Shown here one piece after another: positions 16,823 through 27,758 of a DNA stretch of 32,370 bases. Each line of letters opens with the position of its first letter. The first letter of the stretch is position 1. Source of the stretch: Treponema sp. (GTDB lineage: Bacteria > Spirochaetota > Spirochaetia > Treponematales > Breznakiellaceae); contig JAIRXH010000002.1 of assembly GCA_031268385.1 (NCBI GenBank), positions 1 through 32,370 of the forward strand, given 5' to 3'. The notes beneath the pieces were generated by a model. It was not told the origin of the DNA. It saw nothing but the letters and a program-made list of their open reading frames with translations, and did not search any database. The position numbers were made by a program, and so were the translations under genes.

Positions 16823-17638
16823 TTGCCGCGCGGATGGGAGACGAAAACAGCCCTGTTTCTCTTTTTGATTCTGTTTCTGACAGCGGCCGCCGGACCCTTG
16901 TTGTGGAAAAGCGACCCTCTCAAAACGGATCTGACGAACAGGCTGTTAATTCCCAACCGCGCGCATCCTCTGGGAACGGACAGCAGCGGACGCGACTTGT
17001 TGGCCCGTTTCATGTATGGGACACGAATATCTCTTGCAAGCGGTTTGCTTGTTGTCCTTGGTTCCGGCATTATTGGCATGAGCCTTGGCATGTTGGCCGC
17101 CCGTTTCCGGGGGCCGGTAGATACGATTATTATGCGCCTGCTTGACATTCTGCTTGCCTTTCCCCAGCTGGTTCTTGCAATGGCAATCACGATTTGTTTT
17201 GGCCCGAGTCTTGCAAGCGCCTGTATGGGGATTGCTTTTGGCTGTATACCCGTATATGCCCGCCTCATGAGGAGCGAGGCCCTTCAAATTCAAAACAGAC
17301 TTTTTGTCCGTTCGGCCCGTCTGCTTGGGTTTCATTCATTTTACATTTTCACGCGTCATGTCATCCCCCTTTCCGCCCCTACAATGCTTGTCCAGTCGGC
17401 GGCCGTATTTGGATCAACCATTATATCATTGAGCGCGCTTGGGTTTGTCGGTCTTGGGGCGCAAATTCCCCAGCCCGAATGGGGGGCGATGATTGCGGAA
17501 GGAATGTCCTTTATAGTAAGCGGGGGATGGTGGATAGTTTTATGGCCGGGTCTGGGGCTGTTTTTTGCTGTCGCTGCGGCAAATCTTCTTGCCGACGGCC
17601 TAAGCCTCCGTCTTGGCGGCGAATACAGGGTATCATGA
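16823..17638 (+). CDS. ABC transporter permease, DppC/OppC type (TTG start)
   Basis: HPLGTDSSGRDLLARFMYGTRISLASGLLVV...MRLLDILLAFPQLVLAMAI...SALGFVGLGAQIPQPEWGAMIAEG. Confidence 0.93.
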   Translation: MPRGWETKTALFLFLILFLTAAAGPLLWKSDPLKTDLTNRLLIPNRAHPLGTDSSGRDLLARFMYGTRISLASGLLVVLGSGIIGMSLGMLAARFRGPVDTIIMRLLDILLAFPQLVLAMAITICFGPSLASACMGIAFGCIPVYARLMRSEALQIQNRLFVRSARLLGFHSFYIFTRHVIPLSAPTMLVQSAAVFGSTIISLSALGFVGLGAQIPQPEWGAMIAEGMSFIVSGGWWIVLWPGLGLFFAVAAANLLADGLSLRLGGEYRVS

Positions 17639-18681
17639 AAAAGACCGCTCTACAAACAATAACCCTGAAAATTTTAACGGCAGCAATGGCAATTTTCGGG
17701 GCTTCCATATTGTCTTTTGTTTTTTTACGTCTTGCTCCCGGCGACCCAGCGGGCCTGGTTCTCGGCCCCTTCGCCACGGACGCGGCGCGGGCCCGGTTAA
17801 CGGCTGAAATGGGAATTGACAAGCCTGTCCCTGCACAATACCTTACCTACATGCACGAGTTACTGTCCGGTAACTGGGGGTACTCATATAGTATCGGCCA
17901 ATCAGTTTTGGAATTGTTCGCTTCAAGGCTGCCGGCAACGCTTGAATTGGGTTTTTCCGCCCTGCTGTTCGCCTTTGTATCGGCGTTGATTTTATCTCTC
18001 GTAAAAACATATACCAAACGCAGGCTTGTAAAAAATACCATCAACGTTTTCTGTTATGGAGCGTACAGCATGCCCCAATTTTTTCTCGGTATACTTCTCC
18101 TGATTGTTTTTTCAACGGGTTTAGGTGTTTTCCCCGGCCCGGAAGGACGAACGCGGTTTCCTTCATATTCGCTGCCCCGCATAACAGGTTTTTTGATACC
18201 GGATTCATTGATTGCCGCCGATTTTCCCCTGCTGCTTGACGCTCTTTGGCACCTTGTGCTTCCGTCTGTAACTTTAGGATTGTATTCTATGGCCTTTCTT
18301 GCCCGTATTCTGGGCGCGAATTTGTCATCCTCGTACCGTGAGAAATATATTACCGTCAGCCTCAGCCACGGTATAACTGACTGGCAGGCCCTTGTCAGAC
18401 ATGCGCTGCCAAACGCGCTTGTAACTTCGGCGACAGCCGCGGCCGTTCTTGTTGGCATTCTGATGACGGGAACCATGCTTGTTGAAACCGTTTTCGCGTG
18501 GCCTGGCATCGGTTCTTTGATAACTTCCAGCATACAGAAACAGGATTTTTCCGTAGTCCAGGCGTTCATTTTTTTCAGCGCGTTTGTTTTCGTGGTATGC
18601 AATCTTGTTATTGAGCTTTTGATAACAAAAATCGATCCGCGTCTTGGCATACACGCCGTAAAAGGGTCTGGCGATGAATGA
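17635..18681 (+). CDS. ABC transporter permease, DppB/OppB type
   Basis: MKKTALQTITLKILTAAMAIFGASILSFVFLRLAPGDPAG...TLGLYSMAFLARILGANL...VGILMTGTMLVETVFAWPGIGSLITSSIQKQDFSVVQ. ATGA overlap with the preceding dppC-like gene; the track start at 17194 is an out-of-frame read-through of that gene. Confidence 0.93.
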   Translation: MKKTALQTITLKILTAAMAIFGASILSFVFLRLAPGDPAGLVLGPFATDAARARLTAEMGIDKPVPAQYLTYMHELLSGNWGYSYSIGQSVLELFASRLPATLELGFSALLFAFVSALILSLVKTYTKRRLVKNTINVFCYGAYSMPQFFLGILLLIVFSTGLGVFPGPEGRTRFPSYSLPRITGFLIPDSLIAADFPLLLDALWHLVLPSVTLGLYSMAFLARILGANLSSSYREKYITVSLSHGITDWQALVRHALPNALVTSATAAAVLVGILMTGTMLVETVFAWPGIGSLITSSIQKQDFSVVQAFIFFSAFVFVVCNLVIELLITKIDPRLGIHAVKGSGDE

Positions 18682-20311
18682 AAAACCCGTTCTGGAAGTA
18701 GACGGCCTCAGTATTGTTTATCCGCACGCCGGAAAATTCGGCAATGTCCTGCATAACGTAACTTTTACGGTGTATCCGGGTCAATTTATAGCAATCGTTG
18801 GAGAATCGGGGTCCGGAAAATCAACGCTTGCCTCGGCGATTATCGGCCTGCTTCCGTCGGACGGATATATCAACGGCGGTACAATACGTTTTGAAGGTGA
18901 GGGTATAAACAGTTTGGGAAGAGACATCCGGGGGAAACTGGTGGGTTATATACCGCAGGACGCGCTTTCCGGCCTTGACCCTCTTGTGCGCGCGGGCCGG
19001 CAGGTCGAGGAAGCGGTTTTAGCCCACGAAAAACTTTCCAAAGACAATGTCCGCAAGAAAAGCCTTCAAGGCCTTAAAGACGCCGGCCTCCCGGAAGAGG
19101 AAGCCGTATATGTTTCCTATCCGCATGAATTGTCGGGCGGGATGAAACAGCGTGTCCTTGTCGCGTCAGGACTGATAAACAAACCGAAAATTCTTGTAGC
19201 CGACGAACCGACCTCCGCGCTTGATGTAATTGTCCAGCAAAAAATACTTGCTTCCATAAGGTCTCTGATACATTTTTCAAATACCGCCCTTTTGTTTATT
19301 ACGCACAACATTGCGCTGGCAGCCTGCTATTCTGATTATGTTATTGTAATGAAAGAAGGTTCAGTAGTTGAACAGGGCCCGGCCGGGAAAATATGCTTTG
19401 AACCGGAAGTTGAGTATACTAAAAATCTTATAGATGCCGCGCCTCATATTGTTACTGAAAACAACAATTCTTTTCCAGAAAAATATATACATAAAACTGC
19501 CAAACCAATCATTGAAGTTGAAAATGTTACCAAATATTATCATAACAAGCGTCATCCCGCCCTAAAAAACGTCTCGTTAAAAATATATGAAAGCCAGACG
19601 GTTGCCGTTGTAGGCGGCTCGGGTTCAGGAAAGACAACGCTTGCCTCTGTTATTCTTCAACTTGAAGAGCCGGGTTCCGGTGTTGTCCGGTTTTATGGCA
19701 GCAACATTAAAGAACTTGACAGATCAGAATTAAAAACCTGTCATAGAAGTTTACAGGCTGTTTTTCAAAACCCTTACGAATCGCTCAATCCTTTGTTTTC
19801 GGTATATGATATTCTTGAAGAACCGCTGCGGGCTTTCGCTATAGGAACAAAAGAAGAACGAAAAAAACGGATCAATACAATTCTTGATGAAGTAATGCTG
19901 CCCCGGACGATTCTGGAACGGCGGTCCGGAAATCTTTCGGGCGGCCAGTGTCAGAGAGTGGCCATTGCCCGCGCTCTTATAACGGAACCGCGTCTTGTAA
20001 TCTGCGATGAGGCTGTTTCCGCCCTTGATGTGTTGGTTCAGGCCCAAATACTTGAACTTTTAAAAATGTTAAAACGCGAGCTGCAAATGACCTATTTATT
20101 CATCACCCATGATTTGGGCCTGGCTTCTTTAATGGCCGACAGCCTTGTTGTAATGCAGAATGGTGAAATTGTCGAGGCCGGCACAAAGGAAAAACTTTTC
20201 AACAATCCGGAGAACGAATATACAAAAATTCTTCTTGAAGCATCCATGTTAAAAACTTTGCAAACGGACATTGTACAAACAAAAGGAACCGTACATGAGA
20301 TTACTGCATGA
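18674..20311 (+). CDS. Fused double-domain ABC transporter ATPase (DppD-DppF type)
   Basis: Two complete NBDs: Walker A GESGSGKST / signature LSGGMKQR / ADEPTSALD and Walker A GGSGSGKTT / LSGGQCQR / CDEAVSALD. Confidence 0.95.
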   Translation: MNEKPVLEVDGLSIVYPHAGKFGNVLHNVTFTVYPGQFIAIVGESGSGKSTLASAIIGLLPSDGYINGGTIRFEGEGINSLGRDIRGKLVGYIPQDALSGLDPLVRAGRQVEEAVLAHEKLSKDNVRKKSLQGLKDAGLPEEEAVYVSYPHELSGGMKQRVLVASGLINKPKILVADEPTSALDVIVQQKILASIRSLIHFSNTALLFITHNIALAACYSDYVIVMKEGSVVEQGPAGKICFEPEVEYTKNLIDAAPHIVTENNNSFPEKYIHKTAKPIIEVENVTKYYHNKRHPALKNVSLKIYESQTVAVVGGSGSGKTTLASVILQLEEPGSGVVRFYGSNIKELDRSELKTCHRSLQAVFQNPYESLNPLFSVYDILEEPLRAFAIGTKEERKKRINTILDEVMLPRTILERRSGNLSGGQCQRVAIARALITEPRLVICDEAVSALDVLVQAQILELLKMLKRELQMTYLFITHDLGLASLMADSLVVMQNGEIVEAGTKEKLFNNPENEYTKILLEASMLKTLQTDIVQTKGTVHEITA

Positions 20312-21392
20312 ACAAAACGTTGAAAAAATAGCCCTTGGGGCCGCTGTTCTTGGTTCGGGAGGCGGAGGGGACCCTTATCTGGGAAAGCTTATGGCAATAC
20401 AAGCCATAAAAGAACACGGCCCCGTGAAACTTATAGACGTATATGAACTTTCCGATAATGATCTTGTATTTCCTTCCGCCGCCATGGGAGCGCCTGTAGT
20501 AATGCTGGAAAAAATACCCAACGGTGAAGAACCTAAAAAAGCAATAGCCGCGCTTGAAAATTATCTTGGTAAAAAAGCTACAGCCATCATCCCTATCGAG
20601 GCAGGGGGTCTTAATTCTTGTATTCCCATCTATACCGCCGCCTGTCTGGGGCTTCCGCTGGTTGACGGAGACGGCATGGGCAGGGCGTTTCCCGAACTTA
20701 TGATGGTAAGTTATGGTATAGGCGGTAAAAACGCCTCGCCTATGGTAGTCTGCGATGAAAAAGGAAACATGGTAATACTGGAATCCATAAACAACCAGTG
20801 GGCTGAAACTTTGGCAAGAAGCGTTACTGTGGCCATGGGTCTTTTTACGCAAATGAGTATTTACGTCATGTCCGGCGCGGATGTAAAACAATTTGCCATA
20901 AAGAATACCATGTCCCTGGCCGAAAAAATCGGCGGGTGTCTTGTAAGTCAATCAGATGCATCAATAAATCCTGTTGATAAAATAATCAAGACTACAAACG
21001 CCTGCAGGCTTTTTGAGGGTAAGGTTGTCGATGTCCGCCGCGATCTTGCAACGGGATTTATACGGGGACATGCAAAATTTGAAGGTATCAGAACCTATAC
21101 AGGGCAGATATTTTCTATTGATTTTCAAAATGAAAATCTTGTTGCGACAAGAAACGCAAATGCTGTCGCCATGACCCCCGACTTGATAACGCTTCTTGAC
21201 ATCGAGAAGGGTTTGCCTGTTCAGACGGATACGTTAAAATACGGTCAGCGGCTTGCCGCCATAGGTATTCCCTGCGACAAATTCTGGAAAACAGAAGAGG
21301 CTTTAAAAGTTACCGGCCCAAGGTATTTTAAATACGATTTTGATTATATTCCAATCGAAGAACTTGAAAAACAAAATGGGGGAATCCGATGA
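20295..21392 (+). CDS. DUF917 family protein
   Basis: MRLLHEQNVEKIALGAAVLGSGGGGDPYLGKLMA...AIIPIEAGGLNSCIPIYTAACLGLPLVDGDGMGRAFPELMMVSYGIGG: DUF917 signature. Confidence 0.88.
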   Translation: MRLLHEQNVEKIALGAAVLGSGGGGDPYLGKLMAIQAIKEHGPVKLIDVYELSDNDLVFPSAAMGAPVVMLEKIPNGEEPKKAIAALENYLGKKATAIIPIEAGGLNSCIPIYTAACLGLPLVDGDGMGRAFPELMMVSYGIGGKNASPMVVCDEKGNMVILESINNQWAETLARSVTVAMGLFTQMSIYVMSGADVKQFAIKNTMSLAEKIGGCLVSQSDASINPVDKIIKTTNACRLFEGKVVDVRRDLATGFIRGHAKFEGIRTYTGQIFSIDFQNENLVATRNANAVAMTPDLITLLDIEKGLPVQTDTLKYGQRLAAIGIPCDKFWKTEEALKVTGPRYFKYDFDYIPIEELEKQNGGIR

Positions 21393-22936
21393 ATTTTCGC
21401 ATAGGAATAGATGTAGGCGGAACAAATACGGACGCCGTAATCATCAACGAAAGAAATGCCGTTGTTTCATTTTATAAAACCGCAACTACCGAAGATGTAT
21501 CGTCAGGTGTAGAAAAAGCAGTCAAAGAAATTCTTGCCTTATCGAAAATAAATGTTAAAGACATAAAAAATGTCATGCTTGGCACGACACATGCGACAAA
21601 CGCGCTCGTGGAAAGAAAACATCTTGCAAAAGCAGGAGTTATCCGCCTCGCGGCTCCTTCCGGTTTTGCCATTCCGCCTTACACGGCATGGCCGGAAGAA
21701 CTTTTAAAAGCGGTTTTCGCCGGATATGAAATAGTCCGCGGAGGTTATGAATATTCCGGTGTTCCCCTGTCCAATCCTGATAAAGATGAAATTAAATACG
21801 CGATTGATTCCCTCGTAAAAAAGGGAGCCCAGTCTTTGGCAATTTCATGCGCGTTTTCTCCGGTAAACCATGAAGGGGAACTATTCGCCGCCGAAACGGC
21901 GAGAGAACTCCTGGGCGGCGCTTTTCCGGTAACATTATCACATGAGACAGGCAGTGTAGGATTATTGGAACGGGAAAATGCCGCAATACTCAACGCTTCT
22001 ATTCGTGAACTTGTAAAAAACGCCTACGGTTCATTCCAACAATCAATACATAACAACGGCATACGCGCCGAACTTTTTATAACCCAGAACGACGGAACGC
22101 TCATGTCCATAGAAAAAGCAAAACAATATCCGGTATTGACCATAGCATCCGGTCCTACCAATTCCCTAAGAGGAGCGGCTTTCCTGTCAAACAAAACGGA
22201 TGCCTTTGTTGTTGATGTTGGAGGGACAACTACCGACATAGGCGTATTAAACCGGGGCTTTCCAAGAGAGTCGGGTACCTCGGTAGAAATATGCGGTGTC
22301 CGTACAAATTTCCGCATGCCTGATATTATATCCATAGGATTGGGCGGCGGTTCAATAATAAATAAAAACCCGGCAGGAATTGGTCCGCAATCGACAGGTT
22401 TCCGTATTTCGGAGGAAGCGTTGATTTTTGGCGGAACAACGTTAACCGCCACCGATATTGCGGTGAAAAATGCTCATATTTCTTTGGGGAATCCTGACGC
22501 CGTTTCAAGCCTCGAAAGCGGTTTTGCCCGGGAATGTACGGAAATTATAAAAAACATGATAGAAACTGCTTTGGATACCATGAAAACACAGGCCGGAGAT
22601 GTCCCTGTCATACTCGTTGGCGGCGGCAGTATTATTGTTCCCCGAAATTTGCAAGGGGTAGCTGAAATCATCATACCGGAAAATTTCGGTGTTGCAAACG
22701 CAATAGGCGCGGCAATCGCCCAGGTCTCCGGCAGCATTGACGGCATTTACAATGTTACTCAAAAAGGGCGCGAAAAAGTTCTGGAAGAAATAAAAGAAGA
22801 AGCGGTAAACGAGGCGGTTAAGGCCGGGGCGCTGCGTTCAAGTACGGAAATCGTGGAGATTGAAGAAATTCCGCTTGCTTACCTGCCTTCAAACGCCGTG
22901 CGGATCAGGGTAAAAGCGGCCGGCAGCCTCGGCTAA
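21389..22936 (+). CDS. Hydantoinase/oxoprolinase-type protein (HyuA-like, ASKHA fold)
   Basis: MNFRIGIDVGGTNTDAVIINERNAVV...MLGTTHATNALVERKHL...DAFVVDVGGTTTDIGVLNRG...PDIISIGLGGGSIIN. ATGA overlap with the DUF917 gene. Confidence 0.93.
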   Translation: MNFRIGIDVGGTNTDAVIINERNAVVSFYKTATTEDVSSGVEKAVKEILALSKINVKDIKNVMLGTTHATNALVERKHLAKAGVIRLAAPSGFAIPPYTAWPEELLKAVFAGYEIVRGGYEYSGVPLSNPDKDEIKYAIDSLVKKGAQSLAISCAFSPVNHEGELFAAETARELLGGAFPVTLSHETGSVGLLERENAAILNASIRELVKNAYGSFQQSIHNNGIRAELFITQNDGTLMSIEKAKQYPVLTIASGPTNSLRGAAFLSNKTDAFVVDVGGTTTDIGVLNRGFPRESGTSVEICGVRTNFRMPDIISIGLGGGSIINKNPAGIGPQSTGFRISEEALIFGGTTLTATDIAVKNAHISLGNPDAVSSLESGFARECTEIIKNMIETALDTMKTQAGDVPVILVGGGSIIVPRNLQGVAEIIIPENFGVANAIGAAIAQVSGSIDGIYNVTQKGREKVLEEIKEEAVNEAVKAGALRSSTEIVEIEEIPLAYLPSNAVRIRVKAAGSLG

Positions 22937-22953
22937 CGCCGATTGGCCACAAG

Positions 22954-23499
22954 TTAATCAGCGTTACCCTGAAAGCCGGCACCTCTCCCGGATTCCCGCG
23001 TTGAAAAACGGAGAATGCGGGCGTTTTCCCTTTCAACAAAAGTGTAATTGCCCGAATCATCAATCCCGATATGAAACACAAATGTTCCAACGCTGCGCAT
23101 TAAAGGCGCAATTTTGACGCCGCAGCCGGCAAGTATGTCCCGTATGCCAAGGAACCCTCCGGTACAGGCAAGAACGCATACGGCGTCAACGTCTTCGGCC
23201 ATTTTTACAATCTGCCTGCAATCCGTTTCCACAAGCTCGCACGGAAAAGCGACCGTCATTGTATTGGTTTTGATCCCGGCCCGTGAAAAAAAGTCTTTTA
23301 TTCTGTCGCGCTCTTTGTGAACAGCTACAGCAATATTTTCAAAGCCCTTTCCGTCGTTCAGGGAACGATTGGGCAGCCCCTTGTCATACGACAAACTTTC
23401 ACAGGCGCAGCCCGGACAGGTCAAAACAAGCGCCTTTTTTACACCTTCAAGACTTTTCATGATTTTTTCATCGGCCAGCATCTGGCAATATACACCCAT
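22954..23499 (-). CDS. Small Cys-motif protein; possible stand-alone relative of the methylene-THF reductase C-terminal-type domain; last gene of the atp cluster
   Basis: LVLTCPGCACESLSYDKG...FPCELVETDCRQIVKMAEDVDAVCVLACTGGFLGIRDILAGCGVKIAPLMRS. SD GGAGG precedes the ATG; it starts 24 nt after the atpC stop. The family call is by motif resemblance only. Confidence 0.75.
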   Translation of the reverse strand: MGVYCQMLADEKIMKSLEGVKKALVLTCPGCACESLSYDKGLPNRSLNDGKGFENIAVAVHKERDRIKDFFSRAGIKTNTMTVAFPCELVETDCRQIVKMAEDVDAVCVLACTGGFLGIRDILAGCGVKIAPLMRSVGTFVFHIGIDDSGNYTFVERENARILRFSTRESGRGAGFQGNAD

Positions 23500-23514
23500 T
23501 AAACCGCCTCCGCC

Positions 23515-23545
23515 GCCGGGAATTCAAGCGGAAGGCGGCGGGGCC
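23515..23545. repeat. Dispersed repeat copy 2, overlapping the atpC 3' end
   Basis: GCCGGGAATTCAAGCGGAAGGCGGCGGGGC, matching 15018-15050. Confidence 0.8.
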
Positions 23546-23945
23546 GTTTCCCTGACTTTGAGCCTTGTTTCGGCCCGCGCGAGGGATGCCTTCGCGTTGT
23601 CCGTCTCGAATTTCAGCATCGCCGTTTCAAGCGTTTCAAGGGCCCGTTTTTTTGCGGCAAGGGCCCGTTCGCCGTCAATTTCCCCAGGCCATTCGGCGGA
23701 GTCCGCCATGAGGACGGTCTTGTGACTCTTTACCTCGAGTATCCCCTCGGATGTAAAGGCCGTCCTCAGCTTTCCTTCGCCGTCCCTTATGGTCAGTACC
23801 CCCGTCCGCACCGGAGAGGTAAAAAACGAATGGTTCGCGTATACGCAAATTTCGCCGTCGGCCAGGGTAAGGATAAGGGCTTCTATTCTGCCCGAATAAA
23901 AGAGCCGGTAGGGAGTATGCACCTCGAAACTGAAAAGCGCCGCCA

Positions 23946-23946
<1 letters not shown>
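23524..23946 (-). CDS. atpC: F-type ATP synthase epsilon subunit
   Basis: FSFEVHTPYRLFYSGRIEALILTLADGEICVYANHSFFTSPVRTGVLTIRDGEGKL; position immediately after atpD. Confidence 0.88.
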
Positions 23947-25346
<1,400 letters not shown>

Positions 25347-26234
25347 TTATTCCGAAAGAGCCGCCGATCCTCCGACGATCTCCGACATTTCCTGGGTAAT
25401 GCCCGCCTGGCGGGCCCTGTTGTAGTTAAGCTGAAGGCTGTCAAGCATTTCTTCGGCGCTTTTGCTGGCCTCGTCCATGGCGGACATCCGTGCGCTCTGT
25501 TCGCTTACATAGGCCTCTATGAGGGAGCCGTAAATGATCCCCCGTATATAAAGCGGCACGAGCGCGTCAAACACGTCTTTCTTTGAGGGAAGAAATTCAA
25601 AGCGAAGCTCCGTTCTCTTCTGTTCCCCGGTTTTTTCGAATTCTTCCTGCATCTTCCCGGCGTCAAGCGGAAGAATCTGGCGTTCAGAGGGAAGCAGCCT
25701 TATCGTGCTGTGCATGTGCGTGTACACGATATGCACTTCATCGAACATGCCCCACAAGTACTGCGAGATGACATACTCCGATATTTCCCTGGCGTTTTCC
25801 ATTTCCGGCATGCGGGAACGGAACGAAAAATTTTCGAGAATAAGATAGGGTGAATGGATGAAGTACCGGTAGCCTATGGAGCCTATGAGGATAAGGATGG
25901 GATTCTTTATCCTCGCGCACAGATCGTTTACTTCCCGGAAAATATTCGCGTTGTAGCCTCCGGCAAGCCCCTTGTCGCTTGTAACCGCGATAACGGCGCT
26001 GTGGTACGAATTGGCGCGGCCCGCGCGGTTGAAAAAATCGGAATCCACCTTTCCGGCCCCGGACAAAATGTCGTACATTGATTTCTGGATGCGGGTAAAG
26101 AAAGGCTCCGTGTCTTCAAGAAGACGGCGGCCCTTGCGGAGCTTCGCGGTGGAGATTAAATTCATCGCCTTTGTAACCTGAAGCGTCTGCCGTATGGCCC
26201 GCATCCTCAGTCTGACATCCCGTAAATTTGCCAT
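25347..26234 (-). CDS. atpG: F-type ATP synthase gamma subunit
   Basis: MANLRDVRLRMRAIRQTLQVTKAMNLISTAKLRKGR...SDKGLAGGYNANI...YNRARQAGITQEMSEIVGGSAAL. Confidence 0.95.
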   Translation of the reverse strand: MANLRDVRLRMRAIRQTLQVTKAMNLISTAKLRKGRRLLEDTEPFFTRIQKSMYDILSGAGKVDSDFFNRAGRANSYHSAVIAVTSDKGLAGGYNANIFREVNDLCARIKNPILILIGSIGYRYFIHSPYLILENFSFRSRMPEMENAREISEYVISQYLWGMFDEVHIVYTHMHSTIRLLPSERQILPLDAGKMQEEFEKTGEQKRTELRFEFLPSKKDVFDALVPLYIRGIIYGSLIEAYVSEQSARMSAMDEASKSAEEMLDSLQLNYNRARQAGITQEMSEIVGGSAALSE

Positions 26235-26246
26235 GTTTCTCCGCCG

Positions 26247-27758
26247 TCAATTCCGCTGCTGCATAAGGTGTTTGTAATTTTCCATGGCCGAAAGCAGCTC
26301 CTCTTCGTTTTCGGAGGCGAGCGTTCCGGTCTTTCCCACCGATTCAAGCAGATCCGCGCTGTGCTCCCTGATGTATTCAAGAAAACCGGTTATGCAGGAA
26401 TTTATTTCGCTTACCGGAACGTCCATGAGGCAGCCGTTCACGGAAACAAAAAGGATCACCGTTTCTTCCGCCATGGAGAAGGGAGAAAACTGCGGCTGCT
26501 TTAAAACCTCCATGAGCCGCTCTCCCTGCGCGAGCTTGTCCTGCGTTCCCTTGTCCAGATCGCTTCCGAACTGGGCAAAGGCCGCCATTTCCCGGTACTG
26601 GGCAAGGTCCAGTCTGAGGCGGCCCGACACTTTCCGTATTGCCTTTGACTGCGCGGAACCGCCGACGCGGCTTACCGAAAGCCCCACGTCGACGGCGGGC
26701 CTGAAGCCCGAATTGAAGAGTTCTGAGTCAAGGAAGATCTGCCCGTCGGTAATGGAGATGACGTTGGTGGGAATATAGGAAGAAATATCGCCCGCCTGCG
26801 TTTCCACAATGGGAATGGCCGTGATGGAACCCCCGCCCCTTTCCGGGGAAAGTTTCGCGGCCCGCTCCAGCAGCCGCGAATGGAGGTAGAACACGTCGCC
26901 GGGAAAGGCCTCCCTTCCGGGGGGACGGCGGAGGAGCAGGCTGATGGTCCTGTAGGCCACCGCGTGTTTGGAAAGATCGTCGTATACGACAAGGACATCT
27001 TTTCCCCTGTGCATGAAGTACTCCGCCATGGCCACGGCCGAATACGGCGCCAGGTACTGCAGCGCCGCCGAATCGGATGCCGCCGCGAGCACCACGAAGG
27101 TATACTCCATGGCTCCCCTGCGTTCAAGGTTCCGTATAATGGACGCGACCGAAGAGGACTTTTGTCCTATGGCGCAGTACACGCAGTACACGTCCTTTCC
27201 CTTCTGGTTGATGATGGCGTCAACGGCAAGGGCGGTCTTGCCGGTCTGCCTGTCGCCTATAACAAGCTCCCTCTGGCCCCGCCCTATGGGGATCATCGCG
27301 TCAACGGAAATAGAGCCTGTTTCAAGGGGCGTGTCCACGCTGCCCCGCTCGATCACAGGCGGCGCGGGAGATTCCACGGGAAGGTATTCTTCGGCCTTGA
27401 CCGGCCCCTTGCCGTCAACCGGTTCGCCCAGAGGATTGACTACCCTGCCGAAAAGGGAAGGCCCCGAAGGAACCGAAACAACCTTCCCGGTACCCTTTAC
27501 CTCTTCGCCGTCCTTGACCAGTGATTCGCCTGAAAACAGTACACAGCCGACGCCGTCTTCGTTAAGGTTAAGGACTATACCCGCCGCTCCCGACGCGAAT
27601 TCGACCAGTTCGCCGTATACAGCCTTTTCAAGGCCGTATACGGTCGCCACGGAATCGCCCACCTGGACGACAAAACCGGCCGACTCGGAAACGGCCCTGC
27701 CCTGCCAGTGTTCAATCTGTTCCCGCAGAACCCTGGAAAGATCAGCAAAATTCGCCAT
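26247..27758 (-). CDS. atpA: F-type ATP synthase alpha subunit
   Basis: [24 protein letters not shown]...[28 protein letters not shown]...[50 protein letters not shown]. Confidence 0.98.
   Translation of the reverse strand: MANFADLSRVLREQIEHWQGRAVSESAGFVVQVGDSVATVYGLEKAVYGELVEFASGAAGIVLNLNEDGVGCVLFSGESLVKDGEEVKGTGKVVSVPSGPSLFGRVVNPLGEPVDGKGPVKAEEYLPVESPAPPVIERGSVDTPLETGSISVDAMIPIGRGQRELVIGDRQTGKTALAVDAIINQKGKDVYCVYCAIGQKSSSVASIIRNLERRGAMEYTFVVLAAASDSAALQYLAPYSAVAMAEYFMHRGKDVLVVYDDLSKHAVAYRTISLLLRRPPGREAFPGDVFYLHSRLLERAAKLSPERGGGSITAIPIVETQAGDISSYIPTNVISITDGQIFLDSELFNSGFRPAVDVGLSVSRVGGSAQSKAIRKVSGRLRLDLAQYREMAAFAQFGSDLDKGTQDKLAQGERLMEVLKQPQFSPFSMAEETVILFVSVNGCLMDVPVSEINSCITGFLEYIREHSADLLESVGKTGTLASENEEELLSAMENYKHLMQQRN

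Noticed and set aside
17194-17634. N-terminal 147-residue extension of the DppB-type ORF
   Set aside because: It reads through the overlapping DppC-type gene in another frame; the real start is the ATGA-coupled ATG at 17635.
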